From assembly GCF_009688965.1 (NCBI RefSeq), contig NZ_AP021875.1:2790001-2854000 (forward strand): DNA of 64,000 bases. Direction: 5' to 3'. Source of the DNA: Desulfosarcina widdelii. Lineage in GTDB: Bacteria; Desulfobacterota; Desulfobacteria; Desulfobacterales; Desulfosarcinaceae. A program made the position numbers and the translations under genes. Below are positions 1 to 8,397 of this stretch, one piece after another. Position 1 is the stretch's first letter; every line of letters starts with the position of its first letter. The notes beneath the pieces were generated by a model. The model did not search any database. It had not been told where the DNA came from and saw only the letters and a program-made list of their open reading frames with translations.

Positions 1-580
1 AGTCGGGGCAGCAATTGCAGATGACCCCGGTGCTGCCGCCGGTGGCCACCTTAAAAAAGGCCTGGGTGATGTGCCCTTGGCTGCGGTAATACCGAACGAT
101 GGATAGCGCCTCTTCTTGGCCGATCTGTCGGGCATGGTACTTTTGACAGTGGTCCAGCCAGAACCCGGCCGTTTTTTTTCCGATGGCGATGCAGCACGCC
201 AACGGTTCGCAGGTTCCGGTGGCCGCCTTGCAGGGGCAGTCCATGACGGCAATGAATTCGGGCTCCTGGAAAATGATGCGGGTGGCGTAACGAAACGGAA
301 CCACCTGTTTGTTCTTCTGGGAGACCGAATGGATATTTTTCTCCAGGCGCAGGATCTTTTGAACGTCGCCGGCCGAAAGCACCTTGCTGTGGTAGCGGTC
401 GAATGCCATCCGGGCCACCCCGGCAAGGGGTTTGAACCGGATAAAGCGGCGCGAAAGTCTGACAATGGCCATGGCCACGCGGACATAGGGGCGATAAAAG
501 ACGAAATAAAGATAGTTGTGAACGAAGCGGTCGATTCGCCATCCGTGGAGCTTTACCAGATTGCGTGTGGAGACCTTCAT
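1..580 (-). CDS. Cys-rich putative iron-sulfur protein (3' end cut by window)
   Basis: The open frame runs leftward from an ATG at 580 to the window edge without a stop, giving at least 193 residues. A GAGGTG Shine-Dalgarno lies a few bases upstream. The N-terminal half is basic and aromatic-rich. The second half carries a run of closely spaced cysteines (MDCPCKAATGTCEP, then LACC) and, near the truncation, CNCC. Such clusters usually bind an Fe-S centre or a metal. Proteins of this look are often annotated as iron-sulfur or 4Fe-4S proteins in Desulfobacterales, but I do not recognise a specific family. It is divergent from the aldehyde oxidoreductase at 865, with a palindromic repeat between them. 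A longer overlapping frame on the same strand lacks the Cys pattern and is a shadow. Confidence 0.6.
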   Translation of the reverse strand, partial: MKVSTRNLVKLHGWRIDRFVHNYLYFVFYRPYVRVAMAIVRLSRRFIRFKPLAGVARMAFDRYHSKVLSAGDVQKILRLEKNIHSVSQKNKQVVPFRYATRIIFQEPEFIAVMDCPCKAATGTCEPLACCIAIGKKTAGFWLDHCQKYHARQIGQEEALSIVRYYRSQGHITQAFFKVATGGSTGVICNCCPD

Positions 581-604
581 TCCGGGCACCTCTATTTAGA
601 GCCC

Positions 605-733
605 ATCCAGAAATGGCCAATTTGCCCGATATCTTTGTTGCGCGAAAAATTTTATCCTCGAAATATCAACCATATGACTGCGGTAAAATTTTTCGTGCGC
701 CTCGATCTCGACCCAATTGGCCTATTTCTGGAT
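605..733. repeat. Long palindromic intergenic repeat, family 1, copy 1
   Basis: This is a 129-bp imperfect palindrome. The ends are inverted copies (ATCCAGAAATGGCCAATT against the reverse complement of AATTGGCCTATTTCTGGAT). The inner arms also pair: GCGCGAAAAATTTTATCC near 640 against the reverse complement of the segment near 680-700. A second, longer copy in inverted orientation lies at 19011-19165. The structure resembles a MITE or REP-type element with no coding capacity. It sits between divergent genes. Confidence 0.75.
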
Positions 734-864
734 CTGCACTATTCAATAAGGTTCATAGAATGAATAATATTCGAAATTATAACTCAATTCAAATCTTCTT
801 GACTTCACCTATTGAATTCCCTAAAAAAAGTCAACTGATGCCTTATAAATGGGAGATCAACCGC

Positions 865-2790
865 ATGACCAGCCGATTCGACGGATACATGGGAAAAGTT
901 CTGGACATCAACCTCTCCACCGGTGCCATTGGTGAATACCCGGTTTCCGACGAGGACCGCGAACGCTTTCTCGGCGGTCGATTTCTCTCCACCAAAATCA
1001 TGTGGGACGAGCTGGCGCCGGGCATCGACCCCCTTTCCGAAGAGAATATCCTGATCGTCATGACATCGCCCCTAACCGGTACGGGGGCTCCGTCTACCAG
1101 CCGCTACGACATCTCGGCCAAAAGCCCCCTCACCGGCGCCGTCGGCCACTCCAACAGCGGCGGCAACTTCGGCATCCGCCTGAAGCGGGCCGGGTGGGAC
1201 GGCATGATCGTCCGCGGCAAAGCGGACAAACCAGTCTACATCGAAGTGGATCAGGATCAAATTCAAATCCGGGATGCAAAAAAAATATGGGGAATGGACA
1301 CCCAGGCCGCCCAGGCCGCCATGGGCAAGGGCGGCACCCTGGCCATCGGCCCTGCCGGAGAGAACCGGGTCAAATTTGCCACGGTGGTCTCCCAGGAACG
1401 CAGCCACGGCCGAACCGGCATGGGTGCTGTCATGGGGTCGAAGAATCTGAAGGGCATCGTGGCGCGGGGAAAATGCAAGATCCCCATCCGGGACAAAAAG
1501 CGTTTCCGCAAAAGTGTCAAGAAGTGGACTCGAATGCTCAAAAGCCACCCGGCCACCGGCGATGCAGCTCCGCGCTACGGCACCGCCGTTTTTCTCACCG
1601 CCCTGTCCGCCGGCAACGCCCTGCCCACCAAGAATTTTTCCAGGGGAAGCTATGAAAATGCTGACAAGATCTCCGGCCAGCGCCTGGCCGAGGAGTATTT
1701 GGTCAAAAACGAAGGCTGCGTCTCCTGCCCCATCCGCTGCGGCCGGGTGGTGGAGCTGGACGGCAAGAACGTCAAAGGCCCCGAATATGAAATCCTCTGC
1801 CTGATGGGCTCCAACCTGCTGATCGACGACCTTGAAGCCATCATTCGCTGGAACTACGAACTGGATCTTCTTGGCATGGACACCATCACGGTGGGCAACC
1901 TGCTCGGTTTTGCTATGGAACTCAACGAAAAAGGCATGTGGGACAGCGGCATCCGTTTCGGCCGCAAGGAAAATATTTCCGCCATCCTCGAAGACATCGC
2001 CCATCGGCGGGGTGTTGGCAGCGATCTGGCAGAAGGAGTGAAATTCCTGTCGGAGAAATATGGTGGAATTGAGTTTGCCGCACACGTCAAGGGGTTGGAA
2101 ATCGCCGCTTACGAACCCCGGGCATCCGTGGGTCATGGCCTGGGCTACGCCACGGCCAGCCGCGGGGCCTGCCACCTGGACGGCGGCTATCTGGTCTATC
2201 TGGAGGTAACCGGTCCCATCACGCTCAACCCGCTGCACCTGCGTTCCAAGCCCGGATGGGTAATCCTGGATCAGGACCTGCTGGCCGCCATCAGCGCCGG
2301 CGGCAACTGCCTGTTCACCTCCTGGACCTTTGTCCCCGGGATCGCCTTTGCCCTATCCCGTTTCCCTTGGGTGGCCAAGACCATCACCTGGCTGCTGACC
2401 CTTTCCTGGCCCGTCGTGGACGGCCTGCTGAAGGTCCCACCGTTCTTCATGAAGCTGCACCTGCCCCTTTTGCCCCACAGCAAAGTCCTCAAGCAGGTCA
2501 CGGGCATGAAAATGGATTTCGGCCGCTTTACGCGCGTGGGGGCTCGGGGCTACACCTTGGAACGCCTTTTCAACCTGCGTGAAGGCTTCAGCAAGCAGGC
2601 GGACACCCTGCCCGGGCGGTTCACCGACGAACCGCTGCCGGAAAGCAAAAAGAAATCGACTGTCCCCATCGGAAAAATGCTGCCCAAGTACTACAAGCTC
2701 AGGGGCTGGGATGCCGACGGAATTCCCAGGGAAAAGACACTCAAGAAACTGGGGTTGAAATTTGCTGTACCGGCTGTCGTGAAACAATAG
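865..2790 (+). CDS. Aldehyde:ferredoxin oxidoreductase family protein
   Basis: 641 residues, the usual length for the AOR family, which oxidises aldehydes to acids with ferredoxin using a tungsten or molybdenum bis-pterin cofactor and one [4Fe-4S] cluster. The N-terminus (GYMGKVLDINLSTG) is the standard AOR start. The cluster ligands are visible as C285-x2-C288-x3-C292, with the distant fourth cysteine probably C482 (SAGGNC). I chose the ATG at 865 because GGGAGA precedes it and it fits the family N-terminus; the frame is open further upstream but that stretch is the palindromic repeat. It stands alone, with no ferredoxin or pterin genes beside it. The substrate cannot be read from the sequence, and the family also includes benzoyl-CoA reductase-type members. 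Confidence 0.93.
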   Translation: MTSRFDGYMGKVLDINLSTGAIGEYPVSDEDRERFLGGRFLSTKIMWDELAPGIDPLSEENILIVMTSPLTGTGAPSTSRYDISAKSPLTGAVGHSNSGGNFGIRLKRAGWDGMIVRGKADKPVYIEVDQDQIQIRDAKKIWGMDTQAAQAAMGKGGTLAIGPAGENRVKFATVVSQERSHGRTGMGAVMGSKNLKGIVARGKCKIPIRDKKRFRKSVKKWTRMLKSHPATGDAAPRYGTAVFLTALSAGNALPTKNFSRGSYENADKISGQRLAEEYLVKNEGCVSCPIRCGRVVELDGKNVKGPEYEILCLMGSNLLIDDLEAIIRWNYELDLLGMDTITVGNLLGFAMELNEKGMWDSGIRFGRKENISAILEDIAHRRGVGSDLAEGVKFLSEKYGGIEFAAHVKGLEIAAYEPRASVGHGLGYATASRGACHLDGGYLVYLEVTGPITLNPLHLRSKPGWVILDQDLLAAISAGGNCLFTSWTFVPGIAFALSRFPWVAKTITWLLTLSWPVVDGLLKVPPFFMKLHLPLLPHSKVLKQVTGMKMDFGRFTRVGARGYTLERLFNLREGFSKQADTLPGRFTDEPLPESKKKSTVPIGKMLPKYYKLRGWDADGIPREKTLKKLGLKFAVPAVVKQ

Positions 2791-2819
2791 GGCACAAACA
2801 GCCGGTAAAAACCGATCGA

Positions 2820-3224
2820 TCATCCCACTTGGACGGCAATGCGCCGCGGTGTGGCTTTTTCTACCTTGGGCAGGGTCAATCGCAGCACCCCGTCGCTGAG
2901 CTTGGCATCGATTTTCTCCTGATCGATAACTTCGGAAAGGGAAAACTGCCGGTAATAGCGACCGGTCTGATATTCCTCGAGCACCTTCTCGCCGGTTGTT
3001 TTAACGCTGTCGCTCACTTCTCCCGCAAGTGTCAGGGTATCGTCCCGAAGATCCACCATCAAATCTTCGGCTTTCACTCCGGGCATATCGGCCAGCAGGG
3101 TAATGGCTTTTTCGGTTTCGAAAATATCCACACTGGGGGTAAACACCGGCCCTGGTTTGGTCTGCTCGGCAGGCGCGTCGAAGGCTTGTTTTTCTCTTAC
3201 TTTCAATTCCTGATTGTCCGACAT
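2820..3224 (-). CDS. Hsp20 small heat shock protein (second of tandem pair)
   Basis: 134 residues. An alpha-crystallin domain covers roughly residues 28-130, with the typical VDIFETEKAITLLADMPG opening strand and a VLRLTLPK strand before the end. Small heat shock proteins are ATP-independent holdases that form oligomers in the cytoplasm. Two in-frame ATGs are possible. The one at 3224 is preferred because GGAGG lies 8 bases upstream, whereas it is only 2 bases from the ATG at 3230. It lies 30 bp downstream of the other Hsp20 gene on the same strand, so they probably share the promoter at 3782-3809. The C-terminal I-x-I/V oligomerisation motif may be IAVQV. Confidence 0.9.
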   Translation of the reverse strand: MSDNQELKVREKQAFDAPAEQTKPGPVFTPSVDIFETEKAITLLADMPGVKAEDLMVDLRDDTLTLAGEVSDSVKTTGEKVLEEYQTGRYYRQFSLSEVIDQEKIDAKLSDGVLRLTLPKVEKATPRRIAVQVG

Positions 3225-3254
3225 GATCATGTCCTCCTTTCGGAAGGTTAGGCC

Positions 3255-3713
3255 TTATTGAATTGCGATTTGCCGCGGTCTGGCTTTTTCCGCTTTCGGA
3301 ATCGTCACGATCAACACGCCGTCAGCCAGCCTGGCTTTGACGTTTTCCGTGTCGATATCGTCGGGCAGAGCCACGGCTCGCGAGAAACGCCCTGCTTCAC
3401 GCTCCCTTCGGTGGTAACGCGCATCGGCTGCCTCCTCGGAAATTCTACGTTCTCCTGCCAGGGTCAACTGGTTGGCCGTAACGTTGAGATCCAGGTCATT
3501 GGATTTTACGCCGGGCAGCTCCGCACTGACGGTATACGCGTCGCTATCCTCGCTGATGTTGATCGCCGGATAAACGCCGGCCCCGCCGCGGCCCGTCTGC
3601 CGATTGCCGAACACATCCAACAGCCGATCCATCTGTCTGCGCATTTCATCCAGGTCCGCCGCGGAAGTTTTGAAACGCCGCCCGGGATCGCCGAATAAAG
3701 TTCTGTAAATCAT
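3255..3713 (-). CDS. Hsp20 small heat shock protein (first of tandem pair)
   Basis: 152 residues. The N-terminal arm (MIYRTLFGD...) is followed by an alpha-crystallin domain beginning near PAINISEDSDAYTVSAELPG and ending with VLIVTIPKAEKARPRQIAI. The chosen ATG at 3713 has GGAGG 6 bases upstream; the frame stays open further upstream but without a better start. It differs clearly from its downstream neighbour, so the pair is not a recent duplication. Bacterial Hsp20 pairs of this type often form hetero-oligomers. A good sigma-70-type promoter lies about 70-95 bases upstream of the start. No CIRCE element was seen. Confidence 0.9.
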   Translation of the reverse strand: MIYRTLFGDPGRRFKTSAADLDEMRRQMDRLLDVFGNRQTGRGGAGVYPAINISEDSDAYTVSAELPGVKSNDLDLNVTANQLTLAGERRISEEAADARYHRREREAGRFSRAVALPDDIDTENVKARLADGVLIVTIPKAEKARPRQIAIQ

Positions 3714-3781
3714 GCCATGCCTCCTTTTGGTGAAATCGTGAACACCGTTGCCATCGTATGGTGCCCTTTGCCGGTGCCCAA

Positions 3782-3809
3782 ACAATATGACTGGATCAAA
3801 TCTTGTCAA
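3782..3809 (-). promoter_or_regulatory. Sigma-70-type promoter for the hsp20 pair
   Basis: Read on the minus strand: TTGACA (3809-3804), a 16-base spacer, then TATTGT (3787-3782). It points toward the hsp20 start at 3713, leaving a leader of about 60 bases. It does not match the sigma-32 consensus well. Confidence 0.55.
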
Positions 3810-3897
3810 GAATGGTAGAAAATTTTTTGATTGCATTATTATTCATTTTTGATAAATAGAGGTAATATTATTTTAACGAACCGTTTGGAGATCGAAT

Positions 3898-4530
3898 ATG
3901 TCTTACGGAGACCCCAAAAAAAAGAACCCTTCCCCGGCATTCATATCCAGTTCAGGGTTGCGGGGACGGCAGTCGGTGCGGGCCACCTTTAAACTCTCCT
4001 CGGGCTGTATCGCGGCCATCAGCATCGTCGCCGCCCAGTTGGGCATCAAACAAAAATCCCTGTTCGACCATCTGGCCCAGGACTCCGAGTCCCTTAACGC
4101 CATTGCAAAAGAGGTCCGAAACGCCCGGGTCCGGGCGGAAAACCGCGTTCAGAAAACCTATGTGATCAGCAGGAGTTCCCTATTGCTGCTGGATGAAATC
4201 TCGAGGGCGTTCAATGCCCCCCGGGACGCTCTGGTCGAGTTCTCGGTACGGCGACTGCTGCCGGTAATCGACAAGGAACAAAAGCGATACGAGAGCCGCA
4301 AAGCCGCATTCGATGGCATTCGACGGCATTTCGAGACGGGTCGGCAGCTTCTGGACAATATGCGAGAGGAACTGGGAGAGGATGATCCTGTGGTTGCCAA
4401 ATTGGATTCCGTGATGGAAAATTACGCCGGTGCGGCAAGAGCCATCGAAATATTTCTGGAGCGCACCCGCGGCATCGAGGATTTCGACCCCGAGGATCTC
4501 AACCAGATGGATGTGCAGTTCGAAAGGTAA
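3898..4530 (+). CDS. Protein with two ribbon-helix-helix-like segments
   Basis: 210 residues, no family recognised with confidence. Two segments look like ribbon-helix-helix units: a strand then two helices at about residues 27-60 (RATFKLSSG, IAAISIVAAQLG, KSLFDHLAQ), and again at about residues 83-118 (KTYVISRSSLLLLDEISRAF, then RDALVEFSVRRLL). The C-terminal third is helical and charged. If correct, a single chain could form an intramolecular RHH dimer that binds DNA. GGAG lies just upstream of the ATG. It is divergent from the hsp20 pair and shares their upstream region, which makes hsp20 control one possibility, but nothing in the sequence proves it. Confidence 0.6.
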   Translation: MSYGDPKKKNPSPAFISSSGLRGRQSVRATFKLSSGCIAAISIVAAQLGIKQKSLFDHLAQDSESLNAIAKEVRNARVRAENRVQKTYVISRSSLLLLDEISRAFNAPRDALVEFSVRRLLPVIDKEQKRYESRKAAFDGIRRHFETGRQLLDNMREELGEDDPVVAKLDSVMENYAGAARAIEIFLERTRGIEDFDPEDLNQMDVQFER

Positions 4531-4676
4531 GAGGCGAAAAAATAGACAGCGCGCTTATATTATTGACAGAACGGCCGATCTATAGGCAGCATAGCGTTTA
4601 TTGAACGCAAAACCGTCTTGAACGCGCAGGGAGATTATACTCACAGGCCTTTCAGATAAGGATTGGAGCCCACAAG

Positions 4677-5489
4677 ATGATCAAGCTCATCGATCTGCTC
4701 AAAATTGCCGGAATCTATTTGAACAGCTATAAAATCCACTGTGCGTCGAGCAAGGAGGACTCTCCTTTAGAAGCGTTCTTCGAAGGCCGCTTCAAGGCAT
4801 GGCAGGAACACCAGAACCAGCAGAATTTCAAATGCGATGAAATCATATCTCTTATCCATCTCCAGGAAGACAAATGGCTGTTTGCCGGCATCTATCAGGT
4901 CCTGGGTGTCAAACACCGCAAAGAAGAAGATAACAACTGGTTCGAATACGGCACCAAGGAGATACCCGGCCTCGATCATCTTACCGGACGGACGGTGGTT
5001 CAGTTCCGCAAGGATTTCATCGCATCCCATCTCATCGGCACCAAATATATCGACAAGCTGCTGATTTCCGAAATTCGTGAAAAGCGGTTGCAGGTATCCG
5101 ATTTTCCCGGCTACAACGCCGTGAATCTCCCCTATCCCATGCTACGTATCGTCGTAAGAAAAAACATGCCGCAATGGAAAGCGGCGTTGAGCGATGTCTC
5201 GGGGGTCTACCTGGTTACTGACACGCAAACCGGCAAGCATTTCGTCGGCAGCGCCTTTGGCGGGGACACGATCTGGCATAAATGGGTCTCTTTTGCCATC
5301 AACGGCCACGCGGACATCAAATCCCTGCGCCAGTTGCTGAGCCGCGAAGTCGGCGACTACCAGAACAACTTCCAGTTTTCGATTCTCGAAATCTGCGACC
5401 TGAATACCAACAGGGCCTATATCGAGTATCGGGAGGCGTACTGGAAGGCCGCGCTCTGCTCCGTCTCTCACGGGTACAACGAGAAGTAA
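4677..5489 (+). CDS. GIY-YIG nuclease domain protein
   Basis: 270 residues. The C-terminal 95 residues match the GIY-YIG fold: G176-V-Y178 as the first motif, F189-V-G191 replacing the YIG motif, and a conserved glutamate in the helix EYREAYWKAAL near residue 255. The N-terminal 170 residues have no motif I recognise and may be a specificity domain. In this superfamily the second Tyr and the Glu are catalytic. Here the second motif has Phe in place of Tyr, so activity is uncertain. Proteins of this layout are often encoded singly as accessory genes. A GGAG lies 10 bases before the ATG. Confidence 0.75.
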   Translation: MIKLIDLLKIAGIYLNSYKIHCASSKEDSPLEAFFEGRFKAWQEHQNQQNFKCDEIISLIHLQEDKWLFAGIYQVLGVKHRKEEDNNWFEYGTKEIPGLDHLTGRTVVQFRKDFIASHLIGTKYIDKLLISEIREKRLQVSDFPGYNAVNLPYPMLRIVVRKNMPQWKAALSDVSGVYLVTDTQTGKHFVGSAFGGDTIWHKWVSFAINGHADIKSLRQLLSREVGDYQNNFQFSILEICDLNTNRAYIEYREAYWKAALCSVSHGYNEK

Positions 5490-5495
5490 GTTTTT

Positions 5496-5562
5496 TCTGG
5501 TTCCCATGCTTCTCGCGTGGGAACCCATGCCATACAATCGGCGCTCCCACGCGGAGCATGAT
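5496..5562. repeat. Nested palindromic intergenic repeat (family 3)
   Basis: Two hairpins occur in tandem: GGTTCCCA (5499-5506) pairs with TGGGAACC (5518-5525), and GCTCC (5543-5547) pairs with GGAGC (5553-5557). The outer sequences CATGCT...CGTGGGA and TCCCACGCGGAGCATG can also pair across the whole element. The unit resembles the widespread GTTCCCACGC-type intergenic palindromes. It lies between convergent genes and could also act as a bidirectional terminator, although no T-run follows. Confidence 0.5.
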
Positions 5563-5597
5563 AGTGAGGTTTACGGCGGTGTGAAACGACTTTTCTT

Positions 5598-6212
5598 TTA
5601 CCCCTCCCGGATGACGATCTCTTCTCCCAGCCTGGCTCCGAGCAGCAATTCAGTCTTATCGCCTTCAGCGGAGAAGTTTTTGGGAGTGTACTCCGTGGCC
5701 GGCTTGCCGCCGTCTTCGCTGGCCGGCAGCAACCCCATTCTTTGATAGGCCTCGGCCACCAGTTCGCTGCAAAAAAGGCTGGACAGATCCTCCTCCACAT
5801 GGCCCAGGGGGCCGTCCCACACGGCTTTGACCATCTGGACGATATGATCTTCGTACGGACGGTTTTTTACCTCCTGGCGGAAGCGGGAAAGTCCGTTCAG
5901 CATCGCAGGGGTCCTTTTAACGGTAAGGTGGCGAACCGCTACTCTGCCGTTGTATCCGTTCACCGCTTCGCTCAGGACATTGACCTGCACTCCGTTTTTC
6001 AGAATGCCGTCGAAAAAGTCCTTGGCTTTGCATACCGGCGTGCTCTGGTAGAGAAGGGCCACGTCCGGTTCTTTGACCCGCACCACCATGGCCACGTGGG
6101 ACCAGGAGCACAGGGAGCCGATTCGCAGCCCCATGCTGATCAGCCCCTTGCCTGCAAACAGGACGATATCGCCGGTATCCAGCTGCTCGCGTACGTCTTC
6201 GTAGGTCGCCAT
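5598..6212 (-). CDS. YiiX/YebB-like permuted papain-fold cysteine hydrolase
   Basis: 204 residues. It has the circularly permuted NlpC/P60-like order: the histidine motif comes first (SWSHVAMVV, H39) and the nucleophile cysteine second (SLFCSELVAEAYQRMG, C148). The opening (LDTGDIVLFAG) is typical of the YiiX/DUF830 group, whose members cleave amide bonds in peptides or lipids. There is no signal peptide, so it is presumably cytoplasmic. The gene is isolated on the minus strand. The exact substrate is unknown for this group. Confidence 0.8.
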   Translation of the reverse strand: MATYEDVREQLDTGDIVLFAGKGLISMGLRIGSLCSWSHVAMVVRVKEPDVALLYQSTPVCKAKDFFDGILKNGVQVNVLSEAVNGYNGRVAVRHLTVKRTPAMLNGLSRFRQEVKNRPYEDHIVQMVKAVWDGPLGHVEEDLSSLFCSELVAEAYQRMGLLPASEDGGKPATEYTPKNFSAEGDKTELLLGARLGEEIVIREG

Positions 6213-6384
6213 TTCTTTTTCTCCCCGGTTCGCGTTATGATTATGGGTCCAGCCCGAACAAACAGCCCGGCCCGCGCCATTTTTTATATTTCGAAAACGA
6301 AGGGTAGAGAAACGAACGCAACGATAAAATAGGATGGAACTCCATCATTGCCGTATCAAAGGCAAACGAAAGGTACAACGCTTT

Positions 6385-6837
6385 TTACGAATCGTCCAAC
6401 AACACTTCGAGAAGCTCTCTTTCCTGCGGGTTTGGCAAAAGGCCGTAAAGAAAGGCCTGAAGAACGATTTCGCCTTGCTGGTTGGTGAAAACGGCTTCCG
6501 CCTCGGCGCGGTTCTTCGCGTCCACCTGCGATAGCGTGAAGCGGCAGGTGACGGTGTCGTTGAGATAGACCGGTTTTTTGAATCGGAAGCTCATGCCCGA
6601 GGCCAGCCATCCGATCTGGCCGCCGATTTCGGTAATCATTCCCCCGATGAGAAGCCCATGGCAGACGCGTGCATCGAATCCCTTGCTTTTCACGAAGCCT
6701 TCATGGAAGTGAATGGGATTATGGTCCCGGGTAACGGCAGTGAATGCCGCAACATCCTGTTCGGTAAAGGTACGGGTCAGGGTGAAGGTATCGCCGGCCT
6801 TCAGCCCGGCAACGGTGCGGCGGCGGATGTCGGTCAT
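6385..6837 (-). CDS. MaoC-like (R)-specific enoyl-CoA hydratase
   Basis: 150 residues, the length of a single hotdog-fold MaoC/PhaJ protein. The hydratase-2 signature is present as TRDHNPIHF, with D38 and H43 as the catalytic pair. These enzymes hydrate trans-2-enoyl-CoA to (R)-3-hydroxyacyl-CoA. The ATG at 6837 is chosen because the hotdog domain begins just after it (KAGDTFTLTRTFTEQDV). The gene starts 26 bp after the KaiC-like/XRE/cupin gene on the same strand, so the two are very likely co-transcribed and the regulator may respond to acyl metabolism. Confidence 0.88.
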   Translation of the reverse strand: MTDIRRRTVAGLKAGDTFTLTRTFTEQDVAAFTAVTRDHNPIHFHEGFVKSKGFDARVCHGLLIGGMITEIGGQIGWLASGMSFRFKKPVYLNDTVTCRFTLSQVDAKNRAEAEAVFTNQQGEIVLQAFLYGLLPNPQERELLEVLLDDS

Positions 6838-6863
6838 CGAAAGACTCCGTTCTTCCAATCCCC

Positions 6864-8165
6864 TTATTTCTTTATTTTCACCCACAGCAACCTGGCTGTC
6901 CCCTCCCCCGTGTTCTTCCACTGGGAGGGCAGTTCGCCGGTGAGATAAATCACGTCTCCCGGCTGGGCGCGGTGAAGCCTGCTGCCCATTTCCAGTTCCA
7001 ACTGTCCTGTGAGAAGATATCCCATCTCCTGGCCTTTGTGGACGAAAAAATGGGAACCGAGCTTCTTGCCTTCCGGAATCTCGACGATGAAGGGGTCGGC
7101 ATCGGCATCGAAGTTGGGCGGCGATAATCGATAGCCGACCACATCGCTTTTGGGCAGATCGGCCAGACTCATGCGGATTCCTTCTCCGGAGAACACCACC
7201 TGGGCCGCGTCGTCGGACCGATCCTGGAACAACCCGGCCACCGGCACCCCCAAAACCTCGGCAATTTTATACAGGGCCGGCAAAGAGGGATAGATGGTGC
7301 CGCTTTCGATCTGGGAAATGGTGCTGGGCGTCACCCCCACCAGCGCAGCCAACTCCTTCTGGGCCATGGCCTGACGCTTGCGTATCTGTTTCAGACGGCC
7401 ACCCAGATCGATATTGTTGCTTTTGCCTGATTCGCTTTCGAACGTTACAGCCAACCCATCGTTCCAATACACGAGGGGCCGGTTCAGGGCGTCGGGCTTG
7501 CGCTTGTCGGCCTTGAGAATCGTCAGGGCCGTTTTTCCCCGGCTTACGGTAAGATCGACGGCCACCTGGGCGATATGGTTGATGTTGGCCCGCAGGCGGT
7601 CCGAGTGGGCGCCTTTTTCCATAATCCAGTAGGCAATGGTGTCCAGTTCGTAAAGGCGCGGGCAGGCGTGGGAGTAAAATTTCAGGATGGCTTCCTCCCC
7701 GCCCCATAGATCCTGCATGCCGGTAAGCGAATCGAAGACGAAACGCACGTCTCCCTGCATGGTGGCGTGCAGGTTGTAGAAGGCTTCCGAAACGACACCG
7801 GGATCTTCGGGGTCGTTGATACACACAATCCGGTAAGGCCATCGGGCGCCGTTTTTCTCGTAGAACTTGCTGAACACCTCGCTGCCGTCCCCTTTTCCGT
7901 GGGTGAAGCAGTCCAGGATGGTCATGTGTTGGTTCTCGGCCAGGGGCCCTAAGTCTTCAAGCAGACTCTTGGGGGAGCGGTCGAAGCTGATGTAAATCAG
8001 CGGCTTGTTGCGGTTCTGGGATTCCTGAATGAAATTGAGGCTGAAGATCGACGCCAGACTGCCGGCATTGTCGTACCAGACCACATTGTCCCCGATAAAC
8101 AGCCCCCCCAGCTGGCGATCGAGTTGGGGGACCCCCGACGATACGCGTGTTTTCTTTTTAAACAT
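6864..8165 (-). CDS. KaiC-like RecA domain / XRE HTH / cupin fusion regulator
   Basis: 433 residues in three parts. Residues 7-230 resemble a KaiC/RAD55-type RecA domain (RVSSGVPQLDRQLGGL at the start, a Walker-B-like FVFDSLTG). The P-loop is degenerate, reading GDNVVWYDNAGS where GxxGxGK[ST] is expected, so ATP hydrolysis is unlikely. Residues 253-315 are an XRE-type helix-turn-helix (KELAALVGVTPSTISQIESG). Residues about 335-433 are a cupin (GSHFFVHKGQEMGYLLTGQLELEMG). XRE-cupin regulators are common; the RecA-like N-terminus is the unusual part. The start is uncertain: ATGs at 8165 and 8201 are both possible and neither has a strong ribosome site. It is followed by the MaoC gene. Confidence 0.85.
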   Translation of the reverse strand: MFKKKTRVSSGVPQLDRQLGGLFIGDNVVWYDNAGSLASIFSLNFIQESQNRNKPLIYISFDRSPKSLLEDLGPLAENQHMTILDCFTHGKGDGSEVFSKFYEKNGARWPYRIVCINDPEDPGVVSEAFYNLHATMQGDVRFVFDSLTGMQDLWGGEEAILKFYSHACPRLYELDTIAYWIMEKGAHSDRLRANINHIAQVAVDLTVSRGKTALTILKADKRKPDALNRPLVYWNDGLAVTFESESGKSNNIDLGGRLKQIRKRQAMAQKELAALVGVTPSTISQIESGTIYPSLPALYKIAEVLGVPVAGLFQDRSDDAAQVVFSGEGIRMSLADLPKSDVVGYRLSPPNFDADADPFIVEIPEGKKLGSHFFVHKGQEMGYLLTGQLELEMGSRLHRAQPGDVIYLTGELPSQWKNTGEGTARLLWVKIKK

Positions 8166-8397
8166 GGGTGCCCTGTCCGCTCGCAAAAGATTTTCCGTCA
8201 TCGTTGCACGGGACGATACACCACCCTTCCCCCTAACGAAAGGGTAAAATTCATCAACGGTTCGTTTACCGGGCAGCTTCATTCTTCAGGGAATTGGATA
8301 TCCTGAAAAAGAGTTGCCAAATCGCGTTCAGGTCAATACAACCCGAATATCGTTAATTGCAGGCAACTCGGCCGTTCGATAAAAGAGGTCTCCTTCC

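Noticed and set aside
51-620. 189-codon minus-strand frame at the window start
   Set aside because: The neighbouring frame has the ribosome site, a proper ATG at 580 and a conserved-looking Cys cluster.
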